This document shows positions 21,231 to 32,639 of a DNA stretch of 64,000 bases, piece after piece. Origin of the DNA: Setoptus koraiensis (taxonomy: Eukaryota; Arthropoda). A program made the position numbers and the translations under genes. Within the stretch, counting starts at the first letter, position 1; every line of letters begins with the position of its first letter. Under the pieces are notes generated by a model, which had not been told where the DNA came from, made no database searches, and saw nothing but the letters and a program-made list of their open reading frames with translations. The stretch is taken from NCBI GenBank assembly GCA_048013815.1, contig CM106585.1:19840001-19904000 (forward strand), in the 5' to 3' direction.

Positions 21231-22357
21231 CAAATTATGTCCACTACACGTGTTGTCTCTCTGTATGTCCAAAAGCTAAATCTACAGGTCCGTCGATTGT
21301 TAGGCATGTAATATAATTATCGGCTCGTGGTAGGATAATAAAAGGATTAATGCATGTAGAATGTGTTCAGCTCACGGGACGTTTCACTTGACATTTTGGT
21401 AGACAGACTATTTGGATCAGCTGGACTGAATAGAGCTACGGGCGGTTTTTCGAAACAGCAGCGAGAGAAACACGACAAGGCGAGGAATAAAATTTTTGTA
21501 AAAGAAGATTTGTCTACAGTTCTCGCCGTGATGGGGAGAACGTGCTCAAAATCGATTCGAAAGCATGAGAAGCTTTCGAAGTCATGCAAGCACTCGTTTT
21601 CGAAAATTCTGATTTGTCAGGCGATCGGCTGTCAGCAATCGTCCAGCAATCGAACACTTATCAATCGTAATCCTGTTGCTATTCGGCGCGAAAATTGTGA
21701 AAACTTGTATGCAGTCTGTAGCTATCACGCAATGCAAAAGCTAATCATTCCAACATTCGCATAAATGTGACGGAAAAGTGGTCCATGATTTGCGGAGCGA
21801 AAATAGCCATATCGACGCAGTACGAATGGAGCTGATCAAAAACATCTCTGTTTTATGCCGTTTATGACACAATCCTACCACAGAGCAAACAATAATATGT
21901 TGAGTTTGGTTCCCTATGAAGTTTCGTGCCACGATTAAACGGAATGTGTGGTATGAGAGATCGATTACTCGAAAAAAGGGGTTCCCGCGTTTCATCAACA
22001 AGGCGAATAGGAGTTTCGGATGAGAAAAGTTGGTTGTTCTTTGTGTGTGTCGTCCCACTAAAACCTAGAAATTCTAAAAATTGACTTTCAGTGCGTTACA
22101 AAAACAACCCACTTAGCAATGACGCATGATTCAGGTAAACCCGCTAGGCAAACGATCTTCACTAAAGATGTTTCAGTATCAAACCCTTAGCTAATTCAAT
22201 TATGCGTGGCTCACCAACTCAAGTACATCAACTCAAGCGCGAACCAAAACAACAACAACTTCGAGTAAACAATAGAGTTGCAAAATAAGCATACTAGTAC
22301 ACTCTTGTTAGAAGCAATCAATGAACAGCAACATTTGATCACCATTTAAACTATAAG
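21231..22357 (+). repeat. Receptor 1 upstream repeat spacer
   Basis: Promoter-proximal spacer of the first array gene. From 21426 it carries the repeated upstream module shared with the orphan copy (18561) and, more diverged, with spacers near 24840, 28370, 31790 and 36270. The last 90 bp (CTCTTGTT... AACAGCAACATTTGAT... ATTTAAACTATAAG, then ATG) are the conserved leader common to the array genes. Confidence 0.8.
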
Positions 22358-24630
22358 ATGGACTCTATCAAAATAAATATCTTTTGCCATTTCCTTTTTG
22401 TTATGACTTTCATCAACGGATCGATCTATTTAATGTTTGATGCAAATGACAAGCAAGCAGCAATAAGAAATTCACACAGTCCGATGAGGTCAGAGAGAAG
22501 ATCATTCGAAAGAACGCAAGATTTAGTGAAGTTCTATCTCAGTGCCAGACAAGGACGAGCTTTTTTAACCTGGTTCATAGTCGATCTCGTGTTTGGAGTT
22601 TGCATAGTGACCTATCTACTATTATACGGGTTCGCTAATGAAAGACTTGTTTTGCAATTGAGATTGCCGAACTGGTTGAGCGATATGTTTCTATATTATA
22701 GTTACACTCGCATGATCAACAAAGTGGCTGTGCTACTATTGCTTGAACTTTATTTGTTCCGCTCGAGAAATGTTGGAAAAGCTATATTCGCGAAAGAAGG
22801 CCATGGTTGCGAGCACCTTGTGGACGCTATTTCCTACGTGAGATCCCTGGAATTGACACCACGAGCCTGGATGTATGTTCTCGGTCTGACCGATACAGTC
22901 AAATGTAAAGATCGAGTGCATCCTGAGAAGGTTGAACGTCACAGTCAATTTGAATTTAAAGTTTTAATAAGTATGGCAGCAGATGAAATGAGTGAACAGA
23001 TAAAAACTCGAGGCGAAAATGCAAATGGCCAATCTATGTGCCACCCAATTAAGACTGACAAAGTGGGCTTCGGTCTAGAGTCAACCAATTTATATCCAGA
23101 CGATTTAGAAAAAACACAAAATGGAGGTGAATTCTTCGATTTCGATAATGAGTTTCGCGAAATTCACTATCAAATCGACACTTCGAAGACATCCTGCAAG
23201 AGAGGCACTTTTCATAAAATGGATCTAAGGACATTGAGAGTGCTAAGCTACCTCAATGTTATCGTCACTCTGTCCTTTGTCGCCGGGATGATTTTATACA
23301 CAATAGCTTCGCTGACGGTTGAATTCACTCACTGTCATTACTCTGTGACGTTGTTCCTCAGCCAGCGTCTTTTTCCATACATCATGCTTTTATTGATCAT
23401 TTGCCAATGCATAGCTGGAAATATGGATATTGGCAAGTTTGTTTTGGAGAGTTTGATCTTCCATAGCAAGGCGAAGCGCACAGTAACTTTCTCCTCGCAA
23501 CTAGTGAAATTATTCCGGCATCATAGTAAACAGGTCAGAACTTCATTGGTCATACCAAGCACGCTTGAAACAAACGCCGGAACAAGAAATCATTTGGGAT
23601 ACAATCATAAGACCATTCAAGGGGTGAGAATGACGACGGATGACAACAGTGTATTCTGCAAACATGAGTCTATGATAAACTTCCCCAGCAAAAAGTACCT
23701 GGGCCCCAGACCGCCTGCTGTAATGCTGAATGACGAAAACGAACAAAATTTGGTCGCATTGTCGGAAAAAATCGATCAATTCGTCAAAATGGTGATGGAA
23801 TTACGTGGAGATTTGGATCAATTGAAACTCTTTTATACCTCCTATTTGCATATAGAACTTGTTTTCAGATTGCCTTGTGTCGTGCTGACTCTGGCCTCAC
23901 TTATGAAGATGACAGACTTGGACGCTCTCCAACTTCAAGTGCTAGGTATTCTTTTCTTGAATTATTTGTTATCCTTGGTTGTGATCAGTTTCACTACCGC
24001 TCTTATCCATGTAAAAGTGAGTATTGGTTATCAACAGTTTATTGATAGCATCACAGGTCTCTTAGAAAGTTCTCGATTATATTTGAATGCTTGGAAATAG
24101 AGAATTAGCGCATTTCAGAAGACAGATATTGACCGGCCCAACTCTCTATCGGATGTCTGGATCGAACATCAAGCTGAAAAAAAAAACACTCTGTCACGTC
24201 TACGACTACAATCTGGCTGAGAGCTAGGGGGATATTTCACAATTAATTCATCATTAGTTAATCGTTATCCTTTCCTATTCGCTTCTCTCCCACGTCGATA
24301 CATATCTCTTTTTATCTAGTTTGGAACACTCAATCGGGATATGCAGAATCTATTTATTCATCAATCGCTTATGAGTGAATTCAATTTGCAACGATTGCTC
24401 GGTATATCTGAAGATTTGATGAGAGTCGAGAATATTTCGTTTGTTATCGCAGGTATTTACCCCGTGACACCGGGAAAATTACCTTTGGTAAGTGCAAGCC
24501 ATGCTCAAATCATATCGTGTTTATCAAATCTTCTACCTACAATTAACTCTCCTCAAATCCTCATTTTTTCCTGTAGATCTTAGGATGGATCGTATCTGGC
24601 ATGATAGTACTGTTGCAGTTCATCTTGTAG
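22358..24630 (+). CDS. Gustatory-receptor-like multi-pass protein 1
   Basis: Exons 22358-24016, 24320-24487 and 24577-24630, all phase 0, give 626 residues. Hydrophobic segments lie at about residues 8-27, 68-92, 118-136, 300-328, 342-362, 505-525 and 530-553, with a last one spanning the exon 2/3 join. The C-terminus, FVIAGIYPVTPGK, then GWIVSGMIVLLQF, resembles the TM7 region and the final QF of arthropod gustatory receptors. The usual Tyr of the TYxxxxxQF motif is replaced. The two C-terminal phase-0 introns are also typical of that family. These receptors are ligand-gated cation channels of chemosensory cells. At 626 residues it is longer than typical (about 400), with long loops. The loop FDFDNEFREIHYQIDTSKTS is the best-conserved part of all five paralogues. 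A different, lineage-specific membrane family is possible. Confidence 0.68.
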
Positions 24631-25587
24631 AAAGGCACACCTTGCATCATTTTCATTCTTATTGATGAGCTTGGGAGTTCATGAAACGAACGCGATGTCC
24701 GCACTCATTTTGAAGAGTTCATTGACGACGCCGCAATCGTGGCACAATTCTAAATCTACTCATCATCACACAAACTGTCGCATCTAGATGGAGCATCCAT
24801 GTTTTTTCAATTCAATGAATGAATGAATATCCTTTGGCTCTGACAATTTTGAAATCGAATCGCAAAGCCTCAATCATGAGAAGTTTTCACGAGGTCCGGC
24901 AACTGATCGTTGCAAGAATTTCCGATTTGTGAGGCAATCTGCAGTGCCGTTCAGGCTGTCAGCAATCGTCCACCAACCGATCTTTTCGAACGTAATCCAA
25001 ATGCGATACAGCGAAAAATTGTGAAAACCTTCATATACTTTGTAGCAATCACGCAATACAAATCTAATCATCAGCCAGTCGCGGGAATATAGCGGAAAAG
25101 TAGTACATAATTTGCGTACATATGGACCGTAAAGAGCCATATCGACGCAGTACGAATGGAGCTTAACAGAAACATTTCTGTCTCATGCCGTATATGACAC
25201 GATCCTACTGCAGAGTAAACATTGAGATGGTTTCATTTTCGTCTAAACGTTGTTTCCCATTGATTTCCATGCTTTATGGAGTTTCGTGCCTCGATTACAC
25301 GAACACTACGTGGTATGAGGGAACAATTAATCATTAGGTGCTCTCGTGTTTCACTAGCAAGGCGTGCAGTTTCGGATGCGAAAAGTTTGTCATTCTTTGT
25401 TTGCCGTTCTTTGCTTCCTGTAAAATCCAGAAATCGATTTCCAGTGTGTTATAGAAACAAGCTACTCAACTATATATAGACACCAACTGTATCAACTCAA
25501 GCGCAACCCAAAACATTAATTTCTTCAACAATATAATAGAGTTGCAATATAAACATAGCAACATTTGATAGCCGCTCATACTGTACG
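24631..25587 (+). repeat. Spacer between receptors 1 and 2
   Basis: The first 115 bp (receptor 1 3' UTR) are almost identical to the receptor 2 3' flank at 27712. From about 24840 the upstream module recurs in diverged form, ending with the conserved leader before the ATG at 25588. No other gene. Confidence 0.7.
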
Positions 25588-27711
25588 ATGGACTCTATCA
25601 AAATTAATATCTTTGGTCATCTCATTTTCGTCATGATCTTCATTAATAGTACGATCTATTTAATATCCAATGTAAATGACAAGCAAGCAGCTAGAAGAAA
25701 ATCCGACTGTTCAATCAGATCGGAGAAAAAATTATTCAAAAGAATGCGAGATCTAGTGAAGTTATATCTCAGTGCCAGACAAGGACGAGCTTTTTTAACC
25801 TGGTTCATAGTCGATCTCACCTTGGGGGTATGCATATTGACCTATCTAATATTATACGGGTTCGCTAACGATAGCCTTGTTTTGCAATTGAGATTGCCGA
25901 ATTGGTTGAGCGATATGTTTCTATGGTATAGATACTCTCGGATGATGAATAAAGTGACTGCGCTACTGATACTTGAAGTTTATTTGCTCCGCTGCAGAAA
26001 TGTTGGAAAAGCTATATTAGCGAGTGAAGGCCATGGTCGCAGGCACCTTGCGGACTCTATTTCCTACTTGAAATCACTGCAATTAACACCACGAGCCTGG
26101 ATGTATATTCTCGGTCTGACCGATACAGTCAAATGTAAAGATCGAATGCATCCTGAGAAGATTCCACATTACAGTCAGTTTGATATGAAAGTTTTAATAG
26201 ATATAACGACAGATAGAAGAAGTGTGCAGAGAAGAAACTCGTGCCCAGATGAAAACGGGAATAGTCCATTTGAGGTTCACCAGATCGAGAACGGTAGAGT
26301 GAGTTTAAGTCGAAAGTTAAGCAATTCGTATTCAGGCGATTTAGAAAAAATACAACACGAAGGCGAATTGTTCGATTTCGATAATGAGTTCCGTGAAATT
26401 CACTATCAATTCGACACTTCGAAGACATCCTGCAAGAGAGGCACTTTTCATAAAATGGATCTGAAGACATTGCGAGAGATTACCTACATCAATGTTATCG
26501 TCTCTCTGGTCACTGGTTTCGGTTACATTTTCTACGCAAAAGTTTCGTTGATCGTTGAATTTATCCACTGTCATTATTCGGTGACGTTGTTCCTCAGTCG
26601 ACGTCTTTTTCCGTACACCATGCTTTTAATGACCGTTTTCCATTGCGTAGCAGGAAATATGGATATCGGCAAGTTTGTGTTGGAAAGTTTTATTCTTCGT
26701 AGCAAGGCGAGGCGCACAGTAATTTTCATCTCGCAACTAGTAAAACTGTACTGGTACCATAGGAAACAAGTAGCAAGTTCACTTGTTGATGCCAACAGTG
26801 CATATCGCAAGCATGAATCTATGAGAAACTTCCCCGGCAGAATGTACCTGAGCCGCAGGCCGGTTGCTGTAATGAATGACAAAAAAGAACATTTGGTCGC
26901 ATTGTCGAAGAAAATCGATCAATTCATCAAAATGGTGACGGAATTGCGTGGAGATTTGGATCAATTGAAACGATTTTATATCTCCTTTTTGCATATAGAA
27001 CTTATCTTTAGATTGCCCTGTGTCATGTTGACTTTGGCCACATTCGTGAAAATGACAGACTTGGACACACGTCAATTTCAAGTGTTGGTTGTTCTTTTCG
27101 CCAGTCATTGGATTGCCTTGGTTGTAATCAGTTTCAGTGCTGCTCTTATTCATGTAAAAGTGCGTATCTTGATGCACTATCACGAGTCTCTTAGAGAGTT
27201 TGAGAAAATATTCGAATGCCCGAAAATAACCCTTAGAGAATAAGCGAAAATAATCGTCAGAAAACTGGCCCGATTCTCTATCGATTTCTGGATCGAGCTA
27301 CGATATGGCTAAGAGACAGGGATGTTCCACAGTTATTTAATTGTTTTTCACCTTTCCTGTTCATTTCCTCTCCACATAAATACGCATTTTCTGTATCTAG
27401 TTCGGGACCATCAACCGTGAGATACAGAACCTGATTGTCCATCAATCGCTGATGAGTGAACTCAATCTGCATCAATTGCTCGCAATATCCGAAGATTTGA
27501 TGATCGACGAGAATATTTCGTTTGTTATCGCAGGCATTTACCCCGTGACACCAGGAAATTTACCTTTGGTAAGTGCAAGCCATGCTCAAATCATATCGTG
27601 TTTATCAAATCTTCTACCTACAATTAACTCTCCTCAAATCCTCATTTTTTCCTGTAGATCTTAGGATGGATCCTTACTGGCATGGTAATACTGTTGCAGT
27701 TCATCTTGTAG
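25588..27711 (+). CDS. Gustatory-receptor-like multi-pass protein 2
   Basis: Exons 25588-27159, 27401-27568 and 27658-27711 give 597 residues. Same architecture as receptor 1: long exon 1 ending ALIHVK, a 56-residue exon 2 (FGTINREIQNLIVHQSLMSE onward) and a 17-residue exon 3 (ILGWILTGMVILLQFIL). Donor 1 is GTGCGT. Relative to the other copies the linker before the sixth hydrophobic segment is about 30 residues shorter, around the SLVDANSAYRKHES stretch. Intron 2 and the 3' UTR are essentially identical to receptor 1, yet exon 3 differs at several codons. The reading frame is intact. Family assignment rests on the same C-terminal evidence as receptor 1. Confidence 0.68.
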
Positions 27712-29203
27712 AAAGGCACACCTTGCATCATTTTCATTCTTATTGATGAGCTTGGGAGTTCATGAAACGAACGCGATGTCCGCACTCATTTTGAAGAGTT
27801 CATTGACGACGTCGCAATCGTGGCACGATTTGGAATCTACTCATCATCAAATAAACTGTCGCATCGAGACAAGGCAAAACCGATATGTATTGCTACCAAT
27901 ACAAATCGAAACGAAATATCCGGAGGCTCAGGCTTCAGATTTGAATGAACGCATTTACGAAAAAATATTAGTCTCGGTACCTTAGGTTTTACGTGATTCT
28001 AACCAAGACTGCGCGACTTTTCTCACTATTTTTTATTTCATCTTATAGTGACGTCGTTTAGAGCCAGAATTAGCCTTGTATCTCAGCCCTCTCTGGGTTA
28101 AACGGGGCATCAAAGTTGAAATTCTGAGAAAAGTGGGCTTGCCTGGTGAACGAAACACCCGAAACAGAAATAAACCAGATTTATAGCTACACCCGAGAGA
28201 GATCTTTCCAACCATACTCTACTTTCAAAAATCGAAGACCAAAAATAAAAACACCCTAAAATGGGACAACCCCTTAATTCAGCATTAGTTAATCGTTCCG
28301 AACAAAGCTTACAGTTTCACAGAGCCTCAAATTTCAATGCAATCTATATGTTGCTTCTTTTCAATTGAATGAATGAATGAATTTCCGATGGCTCTGATAA
28401 TTTTGGAATCGAATCGCAAAGCCTCACTCATGAGAAGTTTCCACAAAGTCCGGCAGCTAACCGTTACTAGAAATTATGATTTGTCAGGCAATCTGCACTG
28501 CCGTTTCGGCTGTCAGCAATCGTCCAGCAATCGAACACTTTTCAATATTAATCCTGTTGTAATCCGGCGCGAAAATTGTGAAAACTTGTATATAGTCTGT
28601 AGCTATCACGCAATATTGAAGCTAATCATTCGACAATCCAGGAAATATGAAGGAGAGGACGTCTATAATTTTCGTAGCGAAAATAGGCACATCGAAGCAG
28701 CACGAATAGAGCTTCCCAAAGATATTTCTGTTTGACACCGTAAAAAACTCAGCCCAACCATTGAGTAAACATTGATATGTTAAAATCGATTCTTCGGGGT
28801 GTCGTGCTCGATTATAAGATATGCGTTGCATGAGGGATCACTTATTCGTTACGTGTTCTTGTGTTTCACGAAAATGGCATGGAGAAGCTCTGGATGCAGA
28901 AAGTTACTCGTACTTGTGTACTGAATCCTAGAGAATCGAAAGATTAATTTTCAATGTGCCACAGGAGTGAGTTACCAGGTAACTAATTCAGGGAAATGTT
29001 CAATGCGAACTATCTTTACTGAAGATGTTTCAGTATCAAATCCTTCGCTGCCTCGATTATGTAGAGCTCACCGACTGTATCAACTCAAGCGCGAACCGAA
29101 ACACCAACTTCTTCAGACGCATGATGGAGATGCAATGTAAACATACAATCTTGTTGGAAGCAATAGATGAACAGCAACATTTAATGGCCATTTAAATTGT
29201 AAG
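27712..29203 (+). repeat. Spacer between receptors 2 and 3, with an inserted segment
   Basis: It starts with the 3' flank shared with receptor 1 (to about 27826). Unique DNA from about 27970 to 28285 interrupts the module and ends near ACACCCTAAAATGGGACAAC. That end resembles one at about 35090 and may be the edge of a small DNA transposon. The upstream module resumes near 28330 (ATGAATGAATGAAT, then GCGCGAAAATTGTG) and the leader precedes 29204. Confidence 0.6.
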
Positions 29204-31352
29204 ATGGACTCTATCAAAATTAATATCTTTCGTCATCTCATTTTTATTATGACTTTCATCAACGGATCGATTTATTTAGTGCCCGATACAAAAAGCGACA
29301 TGCAAGCACCAATGAGAACATCAGACAGTTCGATCAAGTCAGAGAGAAGATCATTCCAGAGGATGCGAGATCGAGCGAAGTATCACCTTAGTGGCAGACA
29401 AGGAAAAGCTTATTTAATCTGGCTAATACTCGATGTCGCAATGGGATTGTGCATACTGACCTATCTACTAGTATACGGGTTCGCTAATGAAAGACTTGTT
29501 TTGCAATTGGGATTACCGGACTGGTTGAGCGATATGTTTCTATGCTATAGATACGCTCGCATGCTCAACAAAGTGGCTATGCTCCTAATGCTCGAAGTTT
29601 ATTTGCTTCGCTCGAGAAATATTGGAAAAGCTATGGTCGCGTATGAGGGCCGTGGTTGCAGGCACCTTGTGGACGCTGTTTCCTACTTGAGATCACTGCA
29701 ATTAACACCACGAGCTTGGATGTATATTCTCGGTCTGACCGAAACAGTCAGATGTAAAGATCGAATGCATCGTGATAAAATTCCACATTACAGTCAGTTC
29801 GATCTGGAAGTTTCAGTAGATACAACGACAGATGACAGAAGTGAACATAGAAGGAACACGTGTCCAGTCGGAAATGCGAATGATCGATTTAAGGGACATA
29901 CGATCGAGACAGGTAGAGTGAGCTTAGGTCGAGAGCCAACCAATTTATATCCAGACGATTTAGAAAAAACACAAAATAGAGGCAAATTGTTCGATTTCGA
30001 TAATGAGTTTCGCGAAATTCACTATCAAATCGACACTTCGAAAACATCCTGCAAGAGAGGCACTTTTCATAAAATGGATCTGAGGACATTGAGAATGCTG
30101 AGCTACATTAATATTTTCTCCACTTTGATCGCTGTTGGCGGGCTCATTTCTTACACAATAGCTTCGCTGACGGTTGAATTCGCCCACTGTCATTACTCGG
30201 TGACATTGTTCCTCAGCCAGCGTCTTTTTTCATACACCATGCTTTTATTGACCGTTTTCAAAGGCGTAGCTGGAAATACGGATATAAGCAAGTTTGTTTT
30301 GGAGAGTATGATTCTCCAAAGCAAGGCAAAGCGCACAGTGATTTTCTCCTCGCAACTAGAAAAATTATTCCGGCATCATAGTAAACAGGTCAGAACTACA
30401 TTGGTCATACCAAGCACCCTCGAAACAAACGCCGCAGGAAGAAATCAGTTAAATTACTATCGTAGTAGTATTCAAGAGGCAAGAATGATGGCTGATGCCA
30501 ACAGTGTGTATCGCAAACATGAATCTATGGGAAACTTTCCCGGCAAAATGTACCTGAGCCGCAGGCCGGTTGCTGTAATGAATGACGAAAGAGAACATTT
30601 AGTCGCATTGTCGAAGAAAATCGATCAATTCATCAAAATGGTGATGGAATTGCGTGAAGATTTGGATCAATTGAAAAGATTTTATACCTTCTATTTGCAT
30701 ATAGAACTTGTTTGTAGATTGCCCTGTATCGTGATGACTCTGGCTACATTCGTGGAAATGACAGACTTGGACACCCATCAATTTCAAGTATTGGTGATTG
30801 TTTTCATGGGTTACTGGTTTGCCTTGGTTGTGGTCAGTTTCTCTGCTGCTCTCATCCATGTACAAGTGAGTAGCTTGATCCGCATTGATTATCAACAGTT
30901 TATTGATAGCATCATAGGTCTCTCATCACTACAATCTGACTAAGGAGCAGGGATATTCCACAATTAAGTCATCATTAGTTAATCGTTATCACCTTTGCAA
31001 TTCATTTCTCGCCCACCTTGATACATATCTCTTGTATGTAGTTTGAAACACTCAATCGGGAGATGCAGAATCTATTTGTTCATCAATCGCTCATAAGTGA
31101 ATTCAATTTACAACGACTGCTCGGTATATCTGAAGATTTAATGAAATTCGAGAATATTTCGTTCGTTATGGCAGGTATTTACCCCGTTACACCAGGAAAT
31201 TTACCTTTGGTAAGTGCAAGCCATGCTTAGATCATGTCGTGCTTATCAAATCTTCCAGCTAGAATTAACTCGCCTCAAATCCTCATTCTTTCCTGTAGAT
31301 TCTAGGATGGATCGTATCTGGCTTGATAATACTATTGCAGTTCATGTTGTAA
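29204..31352 (+). CDS. Gustatory-receptor-like multi-pass protein 3
   Basis: Exons 29204-30865, 31042-31209 and 31299-31352 give 627 residues. Architecture and phases match the other array members. Exon 1 ends ALIHVQ rather than HVK. Exon 2 begins FETLNREMQNLFVHQSLISE and exon 3 reads ILGWIVSGLIILLQFML. The conserved loop FDFDNEFREIHYQIDTSKTS and the following CKRGTFHKMDL are present. Over the middle of exon 1 it is closest to receptor 1 (for example the shared VRTTLVIPSTLETNA-type stretch). Near the linker it matches receptor 2 (YLSRRPVAVMND), a patchwork that suggests exchange between copies. The frame is intact. Confidence 0.68.
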
Positions 31353-32639
31353 AAAGTCTGAACGTGCATTACTTTTACTCTTATTTAGAAGCTTAGAAGT
31401 TCATCGAAAGAACTCGATGTCGGCACACTTATTAGGGACTTCCGATTGTCGCAATCGTGGCACGATTTCGAATCTCTTCATCATTACACAAACTTTTTGC
31501 GTCACTCCAAGATTGCAAAGCGGTGTGTATCACTGCCCTACTGCAGCCAAGACAGCAGTGCCACAAGTGTAAACTGTCTAACAACAATGTGGGACAGGTC
31601 AGCTGCTCTAGTAGCACCTCTGTTGCCGGATGACATATCCAATGGATAGAAATCCGAACGAAATCCCGAGCTTCAAGTTTCACGGAGCTTGAAATTTCCA
31701 TGCAATCTATGTGTAAATTCTTTTCAACTGAATGAATTTTCCATCACGACTGGCCCTGGTAATTTTGAAATCGAATCGCAAAGCCTTAATCATGAAGTTT
31801 TCCAAGCCATGCAACCACTCGTTCTTAGAAATTCTGATTTCCAGGCAATTTTCCAGTGAAACTTGTATCAAATCTGCACTATCACGCGATACAAAATCTT
31901 ATCATTCGCCAATCACGGAAGAGAGAGAAGTAGATCATAATTTGCGGGGTAAAAAGGGGCCCCATCGCAGCAGTTCGAATGGTGCTTACCGAGAACTTTT
32001 ATGTTTTATGTCGTATTAAAATCAAATTTCACCGAAAAAAACTCGAACCTTGTGCCATTTTTGTGTAAAAAAGTGGCAAAAAGTATGGATTAAATACCTA
32101 ATTAATAAAATACATTTGTATTCAATTCATACTTTTTGTCACTTTTTTACATTTTTGCCATTTTGGCAAAAAAAGGGCAAAAACTTTATTACATTTTTTA
32201 CATAGACAAAAAACGTTTTTTCCAGCACACTACTGAAGATTAATTGATGAAGTTTCATGCCTCGATTGCACGAAATGCGTGGTATGAGAGATCGATCACT
32301 TTCTATGTCTTCTTTCCTGATGAAAAATATGGTTGTGCAAGTCGTCCTACTTTTACCTACACTCTACCCTAGAAAATATAAACTAAAATTTCCAGTTGGA
32401 TACAGAAATGAGTCACTAAGCTATGACTTATTCTAGCATATTTGCATAATACACTATCTTCGCGGAAGATCGTCAAGTATCATAACCTCCGTTGACTCTA
32501 ATATCTATAGCTCACCTACATCAACTCAAGCATAAACCAATGCAGCTATTTCTTCCGAAACACACGAGAAATATGAAAATACACTCTTGTTGCGAGGTAG
32601 TGATGAACAACAACGTTTGATATCCATTTAAACTGTAAG
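31353..32639 (+). repeat. Spacer between receptors 3 and 4
   Basis: Holds the diverged 3' flank, then an inverted copy (about 31497-31600) of a repeat that also lies at about 35930 and 40455, then the upstream module (about 31730-31930) and a foldback element (about 32054-32160). The conserved leader (GAACAACAACGTTTGATATC) precedes the ATG at 32640. Confidence 0.65.
32064..32151. repeat. AT-rich foldback (MITE-like) element
   Basis: Two inverted arms of about 34 bp (32064-32097 and 32118-32151) flank a 20-bp loop. The inner word GCAAAAAGTATG pairs with CATACTTTTTGT, and only a few positions mismatch. It is surrounded by further A/T-rich partial repeats of the same words up to about 32220. 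It is probably a small non-autonomous DNA transposon; no target-site duplication was clear. Confidence 0.7.
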
